Below, piece by piece: positions 8,952-17,891 of a stretch of DNA of 64,000 nt (positions are counted from its first letter, which is position 1; each line of letters starts with the position of its first letter). A program made the translations under genes and the position numbers. Origin of the DNA: Klebsiella sp. WP3-W18-ESBL-02 (GTDB lineage: Bacteria > Pseudomonadota > Gammaproteobacteria > Enterobacterales > Enterobacteriaceae); assembly GCF_014168815.1 (NCBI RefSeq), contig NZ_AP021972.1, forward strand, positions 1,922,001 through 1,986,000. The letters run 5' to 3'. The notes beneath the pieces were generated by a model. That model worked only from the letters and a program-made list of their open reading frames with translations, searched no databases and was not told the DNA's origin.

Positions 8952-8972
8952 CTGAATTAAAACGATGGTTGC

Positions 8973-9006
8973 AAAACCGGAGGCCTGGGCCTCCGGTTTT
9001 TTTTTG
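8973..9006 (+). terminator. plaP terminator
   Basis: Twelve-base stem AAAACCGGAGGC/GCCTCCGGTTTT with a 4-base loop followed by a run of T, 21 bases after the plaP stop. Confidence 0.93.
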
Positions 9007-9140
9007 CTTTCATGTCATGAGCGACTAAAAAAAACTTCATTAATAACCACCGGTAATAATATAGAGCTTTTGGTTATTGGTGCGGTCAGGCTCGGTCAGG
9101 AATAATTTCAGACCTGATTATATTGAGTTAATTGATTCTT

Positions 9141-10196
9141 ATGTTGCACATGATAATAAGCGGAATAATTTGCGGGGCCTTACTGGGATTCGTTATGCAG
9201 CGCGGTCGTTTCTGTCTGACGGGCGGCTTTCGCGACATGTATATCGCCAAAAATAACCGTATGTTTTATGCGCTGCTGATTGCTATCTGTATCCAGAGTA
9301 TCGGCGTTTTCTCGCTCATTCAGCTTGGGCTGGTGCAGTACGATGCCGGAGCATTCCCGTGGCTGGGCACGGTAGTTGGCGGCTTTGTTTTCGGTATGGG
9401 TATCGTCTATGCGGGCGGCTGCGCTACCGGCACCTGGTATCGCGCCGGGGAAGGGCTGATCGGCAGTTGGATTGCTCTGGTGACCTATATGGTTATGAGT
9501 GCGGTCATGCGTTCTCCACATGCGGCGGGGCTGAACGCCTTTCTTGGCCAGCACACGACGGCCCACAACGGTATTGCCGAAACCCTCAATATTTCCGTGT
9601 GGCCGATGATTGCGCTGCTGGTGGTGGTGACGCTGTGGCTGGTACGTAAAGAACTGCGTAAGCCGAAGCTAAAGGTGGCCTCGCTGCCGCCGCGCCGCCG
9701 CGGGCTGGCGCATATTCTGTTTGAAAAACGCTGGCATCCGTTCGTAACGGCCGTGCTGATTGGCCTGATTGCGCTGCTGGCCTGGCCGTTGAGCGAAGCC
9801 ACCGGCCGTATGTTTGGCCTGGGGATCACCTCACCGACGGCCAATATTCTGCAGTTTCTGGTCGGCGGCAATGCGAAGTTCCTCAACTGGGGCGTCTTCC
9901 TGGTGCTGGGTATCTTTATCGGTTCGTTTATTGCCGCAAAAGCCAGCCGTGAGTTTCGCGTTCGCGCCGCGGACGCCAGCACCACGCTGCGTAGCGCCGG
10001 TGGCGGTGTCCTGATGGGCTTTGGCGCAAGCATTGCTGGCGGTTGTTCCATCGGTAATGGTCTGGTGATGACCGCGATGATGACCTGGCAGGGCTGGATT
10101 GGCCTGGTATTTATGATCCTCGGCGTGTGGTCTGCGTCGTGGATGTTGTATGTTCGCCCGCAGCGGAAAGCTAAGCTGAAAACCGCAGCGGCTTAA
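9141..10196 (+). CDS. tsuA: Thiosulfate transporter TsuA (YeeE/YedE family)
   Basis: Inner-membrane thiosulfate uptake protein (yeeE). It has 351 residues from the ATG at 9141 (MLHMIISGIICG, matching E. coli MFSMILSG); the upstream TTG reading is unlikely. The two pseudo-symmetric halves each carry conserved Cys motifs: RGRFCLTGGFRD and AGGCATGTWYRAGEG in the first, AGGCSIGNG in the second, which in the family form the thiosulfate path. tsuB follows ten bases downstream, so the two form an operon. Confidence 0.93.
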   Translation: MLHMIISGIICGALLGFVMQRGRFCLTGGFRDMYIAKNNRMFYALLIAICIQSIGVFSLIQLGLVQYDAGAFPWLGTVVGGFVFGMGIVYAGGCATGTWYRAGEGLIGSWIALVTYMVMSAVMRSPHAAGLNAFLGQHTTAHNGIAETLNISVWPMIALLVVVTLWLVRKELRKPKLKVASLPPRRRGLAHILFEKRWHPFVTAVLIGLIALLAWPLSEATGRMFGLGITSPTANILQFLVGGNAKFLNWGVFLVLGIFIGSFIAAKASREFRVRAADASTTLRSAGGGVLMGFGASIAGGCSIGNGLVMTAMMTWQGWIGLVFMILGVWSASWMLYVRPQRKAKLKTAAA

Positions 10197-10206
10197 GGAG
10201 TAGAAA

Positions 10207-10431
10207 ATGGTTATTAAGAAACTGGATGTTGTCACGCAGGTTTGCCCGTTCCCGTTAATTGAAGCGAAAGCGGCGATGGCGGAGCTGTCCCGCGGCGACC
10301 AACTGGTCATTGAATTTGACTGTACTCAGGCGACGGAGGCCATCCCACAGTGGGCGGCAGAAGAGGGGTTTACGGTGACCGACTATCAGCAGTCCGGCGA
10401 TGCGGCGTGGACGATTACCGTACAGAAATAA
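10207..10431 (+). CDS. tsuB: TusA-family sulfur carrier TsuB
   Basis: Small cytosolic SirA/TusA-fold protein (yeeD), 74 residues. The TQVCPFPLIEAK segment has the conserved catalytic Cys of the CPxP motif. In this family it works with TsuA in thiosulfate uptake, probably as a sulfur relay. Good ribosome-binding site AAGGAG just after the tsuA stop. Confidence 0.93.
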   Translation: MVIKKLDVVTQVCPFPLIEAKAAMAELSRGDQLVIEFDCTQATEAIPQWAAEEGFTVTDYQQSGDAAWTITVQK

Positions 10432-10451
10432 TGCTATCAGCATAACGTGAT

Positions 10452-10516
10452 GCCGCTTGTCGAATATGCCAACGCTCTTATCCGGCAAGCGGCGCTGTAG
10501 CGCCTGATGGCGCTAC
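10452..10516. repeat. REP/BIME-like palindromic unit
   Basis: Two nested inverted repeats between the convergent tsuB and sbcB: GCCGCTTG (10452-10459) with CAAGCGGC (10486-10493), and GTAGCGCC/GGCGCTAC (10497-10516). The GGCGCTACGCCTACC tail is typical of enteric REP. Probably serves as the 3' end for both genes. Confidence 0.8.
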
Positions 10517-10532
10517 GCCTACCAGTCAGTGC

Positions 10533-11957
10533 TTACACTATCTCCTGCGCGTATTGATACAGCGCCTTCAACAAAGTCAGCTTCTCGTTATTTCCTTCAT
10601 ACTGACCGTACAGCGTCTCCAGCTCCTGAGCATAGGCGTGTAAAAATTCCGGCGTAAAAATCTGTCGGCGGTGCTCCAACCAACGCTGCTGCTCGGTCTC
10701 ATCAAGCGTGCCGGGGAAGTTGCGCGCCCGGAAGTTAAAGAGCAGTTTTTCAATTCGTTTGTCGGCGAAAGTGATATCCAGCGCCGGCAGGTTACGCGGC
10801 TCGGTTTCCAGTACAATTTTCATCGCTGCGCGGTCGGCATCGCTAAAGAAACCGTTGTAGAGCTGCGCATCGACGTTGTCCGACGGAACAAATGGCTCTG
10901 CCTCGGCAAAAATGGCGACCACTTTCTCACGTACCAGCGGGTTGTCGCGCAGCAGCTTGAGGTTATCCAGGCAGTGCTGGCGGTTGATGCCCAGGCGATC
11001 GGCGTCTTCCGGTCGCAGAGTATTCGCCTGCGCCAGTATCGGACATTTGTTCAGGTGCACCAGTTTAATCGGCACCGGCACATTGTCGCCGAGATCGGCT
11101 TTGGCGGTATATAACCGTTCGCGTAGCGCATCGGCGTCCAGCGTCAGCAGCGGGCTTATGTCGCCTGCCAGATCGACCATAATCACCGCATTACGGTTAT
11201 CCGGATGCCAGGCCAGCGGCGCGACCCAACTGGTATTGCCACGCCATGCGCCGAACATGCCAGAAACATGAACCAGCGGCTTCATTTGCGGCACGTCAAT
11301 CAGCGTGATCAGCTTGTTCTTGCCGCGGTAGGCATACAGGTAGTCGAACAGCTTCGGCTGCTGCGTTTTTACCAGCTTTGCCATGGCGATAGTGGCATAA
11401 ACATCCGCCATCGCATCGTGGGCGTTACTGTGCTCAATACCGTTGGCTTTGGTCAGGTGCTCCAGACGAAAACTCGGGAGGCCGTCCTCGTTTTCCGGCC
11501 AGTTGATGCCGTCCGGGCGGAGGGCGTAGCAGGCGCGCATCACATCAAGAAGGTCCCAGCGCGAGTTGCGATTCTGCCAGCTCCAGGCATAGGGGTCGTA
11601 AAAGTTACGATAGAAGATATTGCGCGTCACTTCATCATCGAAGCGGACGTTGTTGTAGCCCACCACGCAGGTATCCGGCACGGTGAAAATGTCGTGGATG
11701 CGTTTGGCAAATGCGGCCTCATTTTCCCCTTTCGCACGCGCCTCCTGCGGCGTAATGCCGGTAATCAGCACCGCTTCTGGCTGCGGCAGATAATCGTCCG
11801 CAGGTTTACAGTAAAAGACCTCTGGCTCACCGATGATAGTAAAGTCTTTATCGGTACGGATAGCGGCGAACTGCGCGGGTCTGTCGAGGGAAGGGCTGGT
11901 TCCAAAGGTTTCGTAGTCGTGAAACAGGAATCCCGGCGCGCTGGAGGTCTCTTGCAT
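10533..11957 (-). CDS. sbcB: Exodeoxyribonuclease I
   Basis: 3'-5' single-strand DNA exonuclease acting in mismatch repair and recombination; binds SSB. DEDDh exonuclease motifs are present: FLFHDYETFG (Asp and Glu), VGYNNVRFDDE and HNAxDxM-like NAHDAMADVYAT. The C-terminal ExoI-specific domain ends in YQYAQEIV. The start is uncertain: MQETSSAPGFLFHDY at 11957 gives 474 residues, as expected, while upstream in-frame ATGs (11984, 12017) lack a convincing ribosome-binding site. Stands alone, convergent with tsuB. Confidence 0.95.
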   Translation of the reverse strand: MQETSSAPGFLFHDYETFGTSPSLDRPAQFAAIRTDKDFTIIGEPEVFYCKPADDYLPQPEAVLITGITPQEARAKGENEAAFAKRIHDIFTVPDTCVVGYNNVRFDDEVTRNIFYRNFYDPYAWSWQNRNSRWDLLDVMRACYALRPDGINWPENEDGLPSFRLEHLTKANGIEHSNAHDAMADVYATIAMAKLVKTQQPKLFDYLYAYRGKNKLITLIDVPQMKPLVHVSGMFGAWRGNTSWVAPLAWHPDNRNAVIMVDLAGDISPLLTLDADALRERLYTAKADLGDNVPVPIKLVHLNKCPILAQANTLRPEDADRLGINRQHCLDNLKLLRDNPLVREKVVAIFAEAEPFVPSDNVDAQLYNGFFSDADRAAMKIVLETEPRNLPALDITFADKRIEKLLFNFRARNFPGTLDETEQQRWLEHRRQIFTPEFLHAYAQELETLYGQYEGNNEKLTLLKALYQYAQEIV

Positions 11958-12171
11958 AGCGTTTACTGTGTCCGTGTATGGCATTGAATGCTCATGGTAA
12001 ACGATTTCGCCGAGCATCAGAAGGGCGGCGGCGAATTCTGGAACCGGCCGCGCAGCGTATTTTTTAATGCGTAAATAGCGTTATGTCATATTTTCTTGCA
12101 ATTTATGCCAGCCAGGAAGCGCGAAGTTCCGTAAAAAGGACGACGAATTTGTATAAGTTGAGGATGTACCG

Positions 12172-13338
12172 TTGAAAGCCCGTTTTCTTGTTGCCGTATC
12201 TTTGCTCGCTTCGAGCGTTTCTTGTGCGTTTGCCGACAACGTCGCAATGCCTTCCGTCACCCCACCAGCCATTAAAGCCGGCGCTTGGGTTCTTATGGAT
12301 TACACAACCGGGCAAATTTTAACCGCAGGTAATGAACATCAGCAGCGCAATCCCGCCAGCCTGACCAAGCTGATGACCGGCTACGTGGTCGATCGCGCGA
12401 TCGATAGCCATCGTATTACGCCTGATGATATCGTCACCGTCGGTCGCGATGCGTGGGCGGCCGGAAACCCGGTGTTTGATGGCTCCTCGCTGATGTTTCT
12501 GAAAGCCGGCGATCGCGTGTCGGTGCGCGATCTGAGCCGCGGCCTGATCGTCGATTCCGGCAACGATGCCTGCGTGGCGCTGGCGGACTACGTGGCCGGA
12601 GGCCAGCCGCAGTTTGTCAAAATGATGAATGATTATGTGCAAAAGCTAAACCTGCGCGACACTCATTTTGAAACCGTTCACGGCCTGGATGCGCCGGGCC
12701 AGCACAGTTCGGCTTACGATCTGGCCGTTCTCTCACGCGCCATCATTCACGGCGAGCCCGAGTTCTACCACATGTACAGCGAAAAGAGCCTGACGTGGAA
12801 CGGCATTACCCAGCAGAACCGTAACGGCCTGCTGTGGGAAAAAACCATGCATATCGACGGCCTGAAAACCGGCCACACCTCCGGCGCCGGGTTCAATCTG
12901 ATCGCTTCTGCGGTCGATGGCCAACGTCGCCTGATTGCCGTAGTGATGGGCGCCGATAGCCCAAAAGGCCGCGAAGACCAGGCGCGCACGCTGTTGCGCT
13001 GGGGACAACAGAATTTTGACACCGTGCAGATTCTGCACAGCGGTAAAAAAGTCGGTACCGAGCGTATCTGGTACGGCGACAAAGAGAAGATCGATTTGGG
13101 TACGGATCAGGACTTCTGGCTCGCGCTGCCTAAGGCCGAAGTACCCAATATCAAAGCCAAATACGTGCTGGATAAAAAAGAGCTCGAAGCGCCTATTGCT
13201 GCGCATCAGCGGGTGGGGGAAATTCAACTGCTCGACCGCGATAAAGTGGTCGCGCAGTGGCCGTTGGTGACGCTGGAAAGCGTCGATAAAGGCGGAATCT
13301 TCTCCCGTCTGAGTGACTATCTGCACCATAAAGTGTAA
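12172..13338 (+). CDS. dacD: D-alanyl-D-alanine carboxypeptidase (PBP6b)
   Basis: Periplasmic low-molecular-weight PBP anchored by a C-terminal amphipathic helix; trims stem pentapeptides. A signal peptide covers residues 1-21. The SxxK motif is at Ser63 (ASLTK), SGN follows, and KTGHTSGAG is the KTG box. It has 388 residues, the length of E. coli DacD. The start is TTG, with AGGA eight bases before; no ATG in frame fits. A terminator follows at once. Confidence 0.95.
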   Translation: MKARFLVAVSLLASSVSCAFADNVAMPSVTPPAIKAGAWVLMDYTTGQILTAGNEHQQRNPASLTKLMTGYVVDRAIDSHRITPDDIVTVGRDAWAAGNPVFDGSSLMFLKAGDRVSVRDLSRGLIVDSGNDACVALADYVAGGQPQFVKMMNDYVQKLNLRDTHFETVHGLDAPGQHSSAYDLAVLSRAIIHGEPEFYHMYSEKSLTWNGITQQNRNGLLWEKTMHIDGLKTGHTSGAGFNLIASAVDGQRRLIAVVMGADSPKGREDQARTLLRWGQQNFDTVQILHSGKKVGTERIWYGDKEKIDLGTDQDFWLALPKAEVPNIKAKYVLDKKELEAPIAAHQRVGEIQLLDRDKVVAQWPLVTLESVDKGGIFSRLSDYLHHKV

Positions 13339-13345
13339 TGACGAT

Positions 13346-13369
13346 CGCCCCACAAAGTGGGGCGTTTTT
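13346..13369 (+). terminator. dacD terminator
   Basis: Stem CGCCCCAC/GTGGGGCG, three-base loop and five T, starting 7 bases after the dacD stop. Confidence 0.93.
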
Positions 13370-13436
13370 ATCTCGCTGTAGTCGCCTAAGGGCAGAATCG
13401 TTACAATTCAGCCTTTCATTTTGTTGGAGAATGGGT

Positions 13437-14495
13437 GTGCGCCCGGATAAGTCACTCAGCCCTTTTGAAATTCGTCTCTATCGCCACTATCGTACCGTGC
13501 ACGGCGCGCGCATTGCGCTGGCATTCGCGCTGGCGTTTATCATCGTCCGCCTGGCGGGGATCCCCGAAGGCTCCTGGCCGCTGATTACCCTGGTCGTCGT
13601 GATGGGGCCTATCTCCTTCTGGGGCAACGTGGTACCGCGCGCGTTTCAGCGTATTGGCGGCACCATTCTTGGCTCGGCGCTGGGGCTGGTGGCGCTCAAG
13701 CTGGAGCTTATCTCGTTGCCGCTGATGATTATCTGGTGTGCGGCCGCGATGTTCCTGTGCGGCTGGCTGGCGCTAGGCAAAAAGCCCTATCAGGCTCTGC
13801 TGATTGGTATCACCCTGGGCGTGGTGGTTGGGGCTCCGCCTGGCGACATTACTACCGCGCTCTGGCGAAGCGGCGACGTCATTTTCGGCTGTCTGCTGGC
13901 TATGCTGTTTACCGGTATTTATCCGCAGCGGGCGTTTATTCACTGGCGCATCCAGATGGCGACGTTTGTGACGCAGTTTAATCGGATCTACCAGGCGGGT
14001 TTGTCGCCGAACCTGATAGAGCGGCCGCGGCTGGAAAAACATCTGCAAACGGTGCTTAACGATGTGGTGAAAATGCGCGGGCTGATTACGCCTGCCAGCA
14101 AAGAAACGCATATTCATAAAGGTATCTTCGAAGCCATCCAGACCGTCAGCCGTAACCTTGTCTGCATGCTGGAGCTGCAAATCAACGCCCACTGGGCGAC
14201 CCGCCCAAGCCATTTGCTGATGCTGAACGCTCATACGCTGCGGGAAACGCAGATGATGACCCAGCAAACGCTGCTGGCGATTGCCCATGCGCTGTATGAG
14301 GGTAACCCGCGGCCAATCAAAGCCAATAGCGAAAAGCTGAACGACATTGTGGCGGAGCTGCGCCAGCTGGTGAAGGAGCACCCGGGCGAGAATCTGGCGG
14401 AAACGCCGATTCACGGCTACGTCTGGCTGAGCATGGAGCTTGCCCGCCAGCTGGAGCTGCTGTCGAGTCTGATGTGCCGCGCTTTGCGTAAATAA
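13437..14495 (+). CDS. yeeA: FUSC-family inner-membrane protein YeeA
   Basis: Fusaric-acid-resistance-like (FUSC) membrane protein of unknown substrate. Hydrophobic segments lie mostly in the N-terminal half (ALAFALAFIIVRL, WPLITLVVVMGPISF), with a cytosolic helical C-terminal half. The start is placed at GTG 13437 because GGAG lies seven bases before it, giving 352 residues as in E. coli; an ATG two codons upstream sits too close to that site. E. coli has sbmC between dacD and yeeA; it is absent here. Confidence 0.9.
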   Translation: MRPDKSLSPFEIRLYRHYRTVHGARIALAFALAFIIVRLAGIPEGSWPLITLVVVMGPISFWGNVVPRAFQRIGGTILGSALGLVALKLELISLPLMIIWCAAAMFLCGWLALGKKPYQALLIGITLGVVVGAPPGDITTALWRSGDVIFGCLLAMLFTGIYPQRAFIHWRIQMATFVTQFNRIYQAGLSPNLIERPRLEKHLQTVLNDVVKMRGLITPASKETHIHKGIFEAIQTVSRNLVCMLELQINAHWATRPSHLLMLNAHTLRETQMMTQQTLLAIAHALYEGNPRPIKANSEKLNDIVAELRQLVKEHPGENLAETPIHGYVWLSMELARQLELLSSLMCRALRK

Positions 14496-14695
14496 AAGAC
14501 AGATGCGCGCGGTTTTGCGTCTGGTTGTTTCGATTCAGCACGCTTTAGGGTTATGATGAAGCCAAAGCAAAAAAGAATGTTTGCGACAACGGCGGCGCAT
14601 AAATCTTACCGGTTGAAGGGCATATCAGTAATGTGTACCTTATCGTGTAGCCGTTGTTTTAACGAATCCGACTCTCAACTATCAGGGGTATAAAA

Positions 14696-15016
14696 ATGGA
14701 AACCACGAAACCTTCGTTTCAGGACGTACTGGAGTTTGTGCGTTTGTTCCGTCGTAAGAACAAGCTGCAGCGCGAAATCCAGGACGTAGAGAAAAAGATC
14801 CGTGACAACCAGAAGCGCGTCCTGCTGCTGGACAACCTCAGCGACTACATCAAACCGGGCATGAGCGTTGAAGCTATTCAGGGCATCATTGCCAGCATGA
14901 AGGGCGACTACGAAGATCGCGTTGATGACTACATCATCAAAAATGCCGAGCTGTCCAAAGAACGCCGCGACATCTCTAAAAAACTGAAAGTGATGGGCGA
15001 GCAGAAAAGCGAGTAA
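14696..15016 (+). CDS. tmaR: PTS system regulator TmaR (YeeX)
   Basis: Small coiled-coil protein, 106 residues (109 in E. coli), rich in Lys/Glu/Arg heptads (RRKNKLQREIQDVEKKIRDN). The E. coli protein holds enzyme I of the PTS at the cell pole, controlling sugar uptake. The match is near identical over its core (DNLSDYIKPGMSVEAIQGII). Separate transcription unit; the following 200 bases hold an imperfect GC-rich hairpin (CAGGTGGCGGC...CACCTG) and no gene. Confidence 0.93.
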   Translation: METTKPSFQDVLEFVRLFRRKNKLQREIQDVEKKIRDNQKRVLLLDNLSDYIKPGMSVEAIQGIIASMKGDYEDRVDDYIIKNAELSKERRDISKKLKVMGEQKSE

Positions 15017-15217
15017 CCGTCGTTCTCAGGTGGCGGCGCTGCCGTCACCTGGCCCCCTGAATACCGTCCTTCCTCTTCCCGCCGATACAACCTCAGTGAC
15101 ATTGCGAGCAATGCGGAGTATAAAGCTCTCTGTTTGATATATAAGCCACAGTTATGTGGGAACGTATTGATATCAAAGGAACTCGCGAACAATGCAGCAA
15201 CATCAGGAAGCGCAATC

Positions 15218-15760
15218 ATGATGCTGGTGACCGGCGGCGCGCGCAGCGGCAAGAGCCGTCACGCTGAATCGTTACTCAGCCAGTATCCTCAGGTTTGTTA
15301 TATCGCCACCTCGCAAATTTTTGACGCCGAGATGGCCGAGCGTATTCAGCACCACCGGGATAGCCGCCCCGCGCACTGGCGTACGGAAGAACGCTGGCAG
15401 CACCTTGCCGACATCATTACCCCGCACAACGATCCCAACGAAGCCATTTTGCTGGAATGCATCACGACGCTTATCACCAATATTTTATTTGCCTCTGGTG
15501 ATGCACAAGCTATCGAACGTTGGGATTTTGCCGCCCTTGAGGCTGAGGTCAGCGCTGAAATTGACGCGCTGATTGCTGCTTGCGAACGCTGTCCGTCGCC
15601 GGTGGTGCTGGTCACTAATGAAGTGGGGATGGGCATTGTGCCCGAGAATCGTCTGGCCCGGCATTTTCGCGATATTGCTGGGCGCGTGAATCAAAAGCTG
15701 GCACAGGCGGCGGACGACGTCTGGCTGGTGGTATCAGGGATTGGAGTCAAAATAAAATGA
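15218..15760 (+). CDS. cobU: Adenosylcobinamide kinase / guanylyltransferase
   Basis: Activates adenosylcobinamide to AdoCbi-GDP in nucleotide-loop assembly of B12. The P-loop GGARSGKS lies at the N-terminus, and IQHHRDSRP contains the His that becomes guanylylated. Start at ATG 15218, preceded by AGGAAG, gives 180 residues; the longer track frame from 15134 has no support. cobS overlaps the stop by four bases. No cobalamin riboswitch signature was found in the 200 bases upstream. Confidence 0.95.
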   Translation: MMLVTGGARSGKSRHAESLLSQYPQVCYIATSQIFDAEMAERIQHHRDSRPAHWRTEERWQHLADIITPHNDPNEAILLECITTLITNILFASGDAQAIERWDFAALEAEVSAEIDALIAACERCPSPVVLVTNEVGMGIVPENRLARHFRDIAGRVNQKLAQAADDVWLVVSGIGVKIK

Positions 15761-16497
15761 GCCGACTGTTTTTCGCCACACTCTCTTTTATGAGCCGTCT
15801 GCCGGTGCCACAGCGCTGGTCGCAGGGGCTGGATCTGGATCGCTATGTCAGTGGTGTGCTGACCTTTCCCGTTATCGGGTTGCTGCTCGGCGCGCTGAGC
15901 GGCCTGGTCTTTGTGATTGTACAGGCCTGGTGCGGGATTCCGCTGGCGGCTTTCTTTGCCGTGTTGACGCTGGCCCTGCTGACCGGAGGCTTTCATCTCG
16001 ATGGTCTGGCCGATACCTGTGACGGTGTTTTCTCCGCCCGTCGCCGCGAAAAGATGTTAGAAATCATGCGCGACAGCCGCCTGGGCACCCACGGTGGCCT
16101 GGCGCTGATTTTTGTGCTGCTGGCGAAAGTGCTGGCGGTGAGCGAACTGGCCCTGCGCGACACGCCGATGCTGGCGGCGATGGCCGGTGCCTGTATTGCC
16201 GGCCGTTCTGCTTCGGTGTTGATGATGTACCGTCATCGCTACGCGCGTGAAGAGGGGCTGGGTAACCTGTTCATCGGTAAAATCACCTTCCGTCAGACCT
16301 GGGTTACCCTAGTTATCGGCGCTGCGCTGGTAGCTGCCCTGTTAGGCATGCACGGTCTGCTTGCGTTGCTGGTGGCGTTTATCGGCGTCTTTATCCTGGG
16401 GCTGCTGCTCAAGCGCACGCTGGGAGGGCAGACCGGAGACACCCTGGGCGCGGCAATTGAACTGGGCGAAGTGATTTTCTTGCTGGCGCTCCTGTAA
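15757..16497 (+). CDS. cobS: Adenosylcobinamide-GDP ribazoletransferase
   Basis: Cobalamin (5'-phosphate) synthase: an inner-membrane enzyme joining AdoCbi-GDP to alpha-ribazole. It has 246 residues with several hydrophobic segments. The GFHLDGLADTCDG motif and DSRLGTHGG segment contain the Asp residues characteristic of the family. ATGA overlap with cobU shows coupling. Confidence 0.95.
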   Translation: MSRLFFATLSFMSRLPVPQRWSQGLDLDRYVSGVLTFPVIGLLLGALSGLVFVIVQAWCGIPLAAFFAVLTLALLTGGFHLDGLADTCDGVFSARRREKMLEIMRDSRLGTHGGLALIFVLLAKVLAVSELALRDTPMLAAMAGACIAGRSASVLMMYRHRYAREEGLGNLFIGKITFRQTWVTLVIGAALVAALLGMHGLLALLVAFIGVFILGLLLKRTLGGQTGDTLGAAIELGEVIFLLALL

Positions 16498-16522
16498 GCC
16501 AGCGATTAACCGGAAAGAGATA

Positions 16523-17575
16523 ATGCAAACACTGACTTCACGACTGGCGGCTATTCCTGACGTCGACAGCGCCGCCATGGCGCATGCGCAGCAGCATATT
16601 GATGGGCTCTTAAAACCAACGGGCAGTCTGGGGCGGCTGGAAGCGCTGGCGGTACAGCTGGCGGGGATGCCGGGTCTGCGCGGCACGCCACATGTCGCCA
16701 GGAAAGCCATGCTTGTTATGTGTGCCGATCACGGCGTCTGGCATGAGGGGGTTGCCGTTTCGCCTCAGGTGGTTACGGCGATTCAGGCGGTTAATATGAC
16801 CCGACACAATACCGGCGTCTGCGTGCTGGCCGCTCAGGCGGGGGCTGAGGTGCACGTGATTGACGTGGGCATTGATGCTGACCCTATCCCAGGACTGGTG
16901 GAGATGAAGGTGGCGCGCAGCAGCGGCAATATTGCCCGCGGGCCAGCCATGAGCGCAGAACAGGCACAGACCGTCCTGATGGCTGCGATTGACTATACCC
17001 GCACTCTGGCGGAGCAGGGCGTTACTTTGTTCGGCGTGGGTGAACTGGGGATGGCAAATACAACGCCAGCGGCGGCCGTGGTCAGCGTACTGACCGGCAG
17101 TGAACCAGAGGCGGTGGTTGGCGTCGGCGCGAACCTGCCGCAGGCGCAGTTGGCGAATAAAGTTGACGTGGTGCGCCGCGCTATCGCTGCAAACCAACCG
17201 GATGCCGATGACGGTCTCGACGTGCTGGCGAAAGTGGGCGGCTACGATCTGCTGGGTATGACCGGCGTGATGCTCGGCGCGGCCTCCTGTGGCCTACCGG
17301 TCGTGCTGGACGGTTTCCTTTCTTACGCATCGGCGCTGGCAGCCTGCCGGATTGCGCCGGGCGTGAAGCCGTATTTGATTCCTTCGCACTTCTCCGCCGA
17401 GAAAGGGGCGCGCATTGCGCTGACGCATCTGGCGCTGGAGCCGTATTTACATATGGATATGCGCTTGGGGGAAGGCAGCGGCGCGGCGATGGCGATGTAT
17501 ATTGTTGAGTCCGCCTGCACGATGTATAACCGCATGGGCACGCTGGCGGGCAGTAATATCGTCCTGCCGGTTTAA
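16523..17575 (+). CDS. cobT: Nicotinate-nucleotide--dimethylbenzimidazole phosphoribosyltransferase
   Basis: Makes alpha-ribazole phosphate from a lower-ligand base and NaMN. It has 350 residues. GSLGRLE, the ADHGVWHEGV segment, GVGELGMANTTPAAA and RLGEGSGAAM, which carries the proposed catalytic Glu, all match the family. Last gene of cobUST. No cbi genes are in the window, so this operon alone supports cobinamide salvage and ligand exchange. Confidence 0.95.
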   Translation: MQTLTSRLAAIPDVDSAAMAHAQQHIDGLLKPTGSLGRLEALAVQLAGMPGLRGTPHVARKAMLVMCADHGVWHEGVAVSPQVVTAIQAVNMTRHNTGVCVLAAQAGAEVHVIDVGIDADPIPGLVEMKVARSSGNIARGPAMSAEQAQTVLMAAIDYTRTLAEQGVTLFGVGELGMANTTPAAAVVSVLTGSEPEAVVGVGANLPQAQLANKVDVVRRAIAANQPDADDGLDVLAKVGGYDLLGMTGVMLGAASCGLPVVLDGFLSYASALAACRIAPGVKPYLIPSHFSAEKGARIALTHLALEPYLHMDMRLGEGSGAAMAMYIVESACTMYNRMGTLAGSNIVLPV

Positions 17576-17652
17576 GAACGTCATTGCGCCGACGCCTGTC
17601 GGCGCAGCTATTCTGGCCGTTGCTCATTTTCGGGCGTCTGAACCACAAAAAC

Positions 17653-17684
17653 AAAAATCCCGCTTAAGTTTCCTTAAGCGGGAT
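17653..17684 (-). terminator. Terminator of tRNA-Asn copy 1
   Basis: Twelve-base perfect stem ATCCCGCTTAAG/CTTAAGCGGGAT with a four-base loop. On the minus strand it is followed by TTTTTGTTTTT, so it ends the tRNA transcript; it may also serve cobT from the other side. It differs from the terminator shared by the other three tRNA-Asn copies. Confidence 0.9.
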
Positions 17685-17693
17685 CTTCAGATT

Positions 17694-17769
17694 TGGCTCC
17701 TCTGACTGGACTCGAACCAGTGACATACGGATTAACAGTCCGCCGTTCTACCGACTGAACTACAGAGGA
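17694..17769 (-). tRNA. tRNA-Asn(GTT), copy 1
   Basis: 76 bases including the encoded CCA, starting TCCTCTGTAGTTCAG, with anticodon GTT in the GACTGTTAATCC loop and T-arm GGTTCGAGTCC. All four Asn genes in this window are identical in sequence. The genomic position corresponds to one of asnT/U/V/W in E. coli; which one is not decidable here. Confidence 0.98.
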
Positions 17770-17784
17770 ATCGTTGTGGAGTCG

Positions 17785-17813
17785 TATCTTAGCGGCGAAA
17801 AAACTTTTGTCAA
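17785..17813 (-). promoter_or_regulatory. Promoter of tRNA-Asn copy 1
   Basis: On the minus strand TTGACA (17808-17813), exactly 17 bases, then AAGATA (17785-17790). Confidence 0.8.
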
Positions 17814-17891
17814 ACCCCAATTCACGCTTTGTGGTGCAGTTGCCTATTCCATCAACAATTTGTCGCCATTGCAGACAAAAATTAAGGAAAA

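Noticed and set aside
15017..15217. Possible cobalamin riboswitch before cobU
   Set aside because: No B12-box-like conserved core could be found in the 200-base gap; only a short GC-rich hairpin after tmaR.
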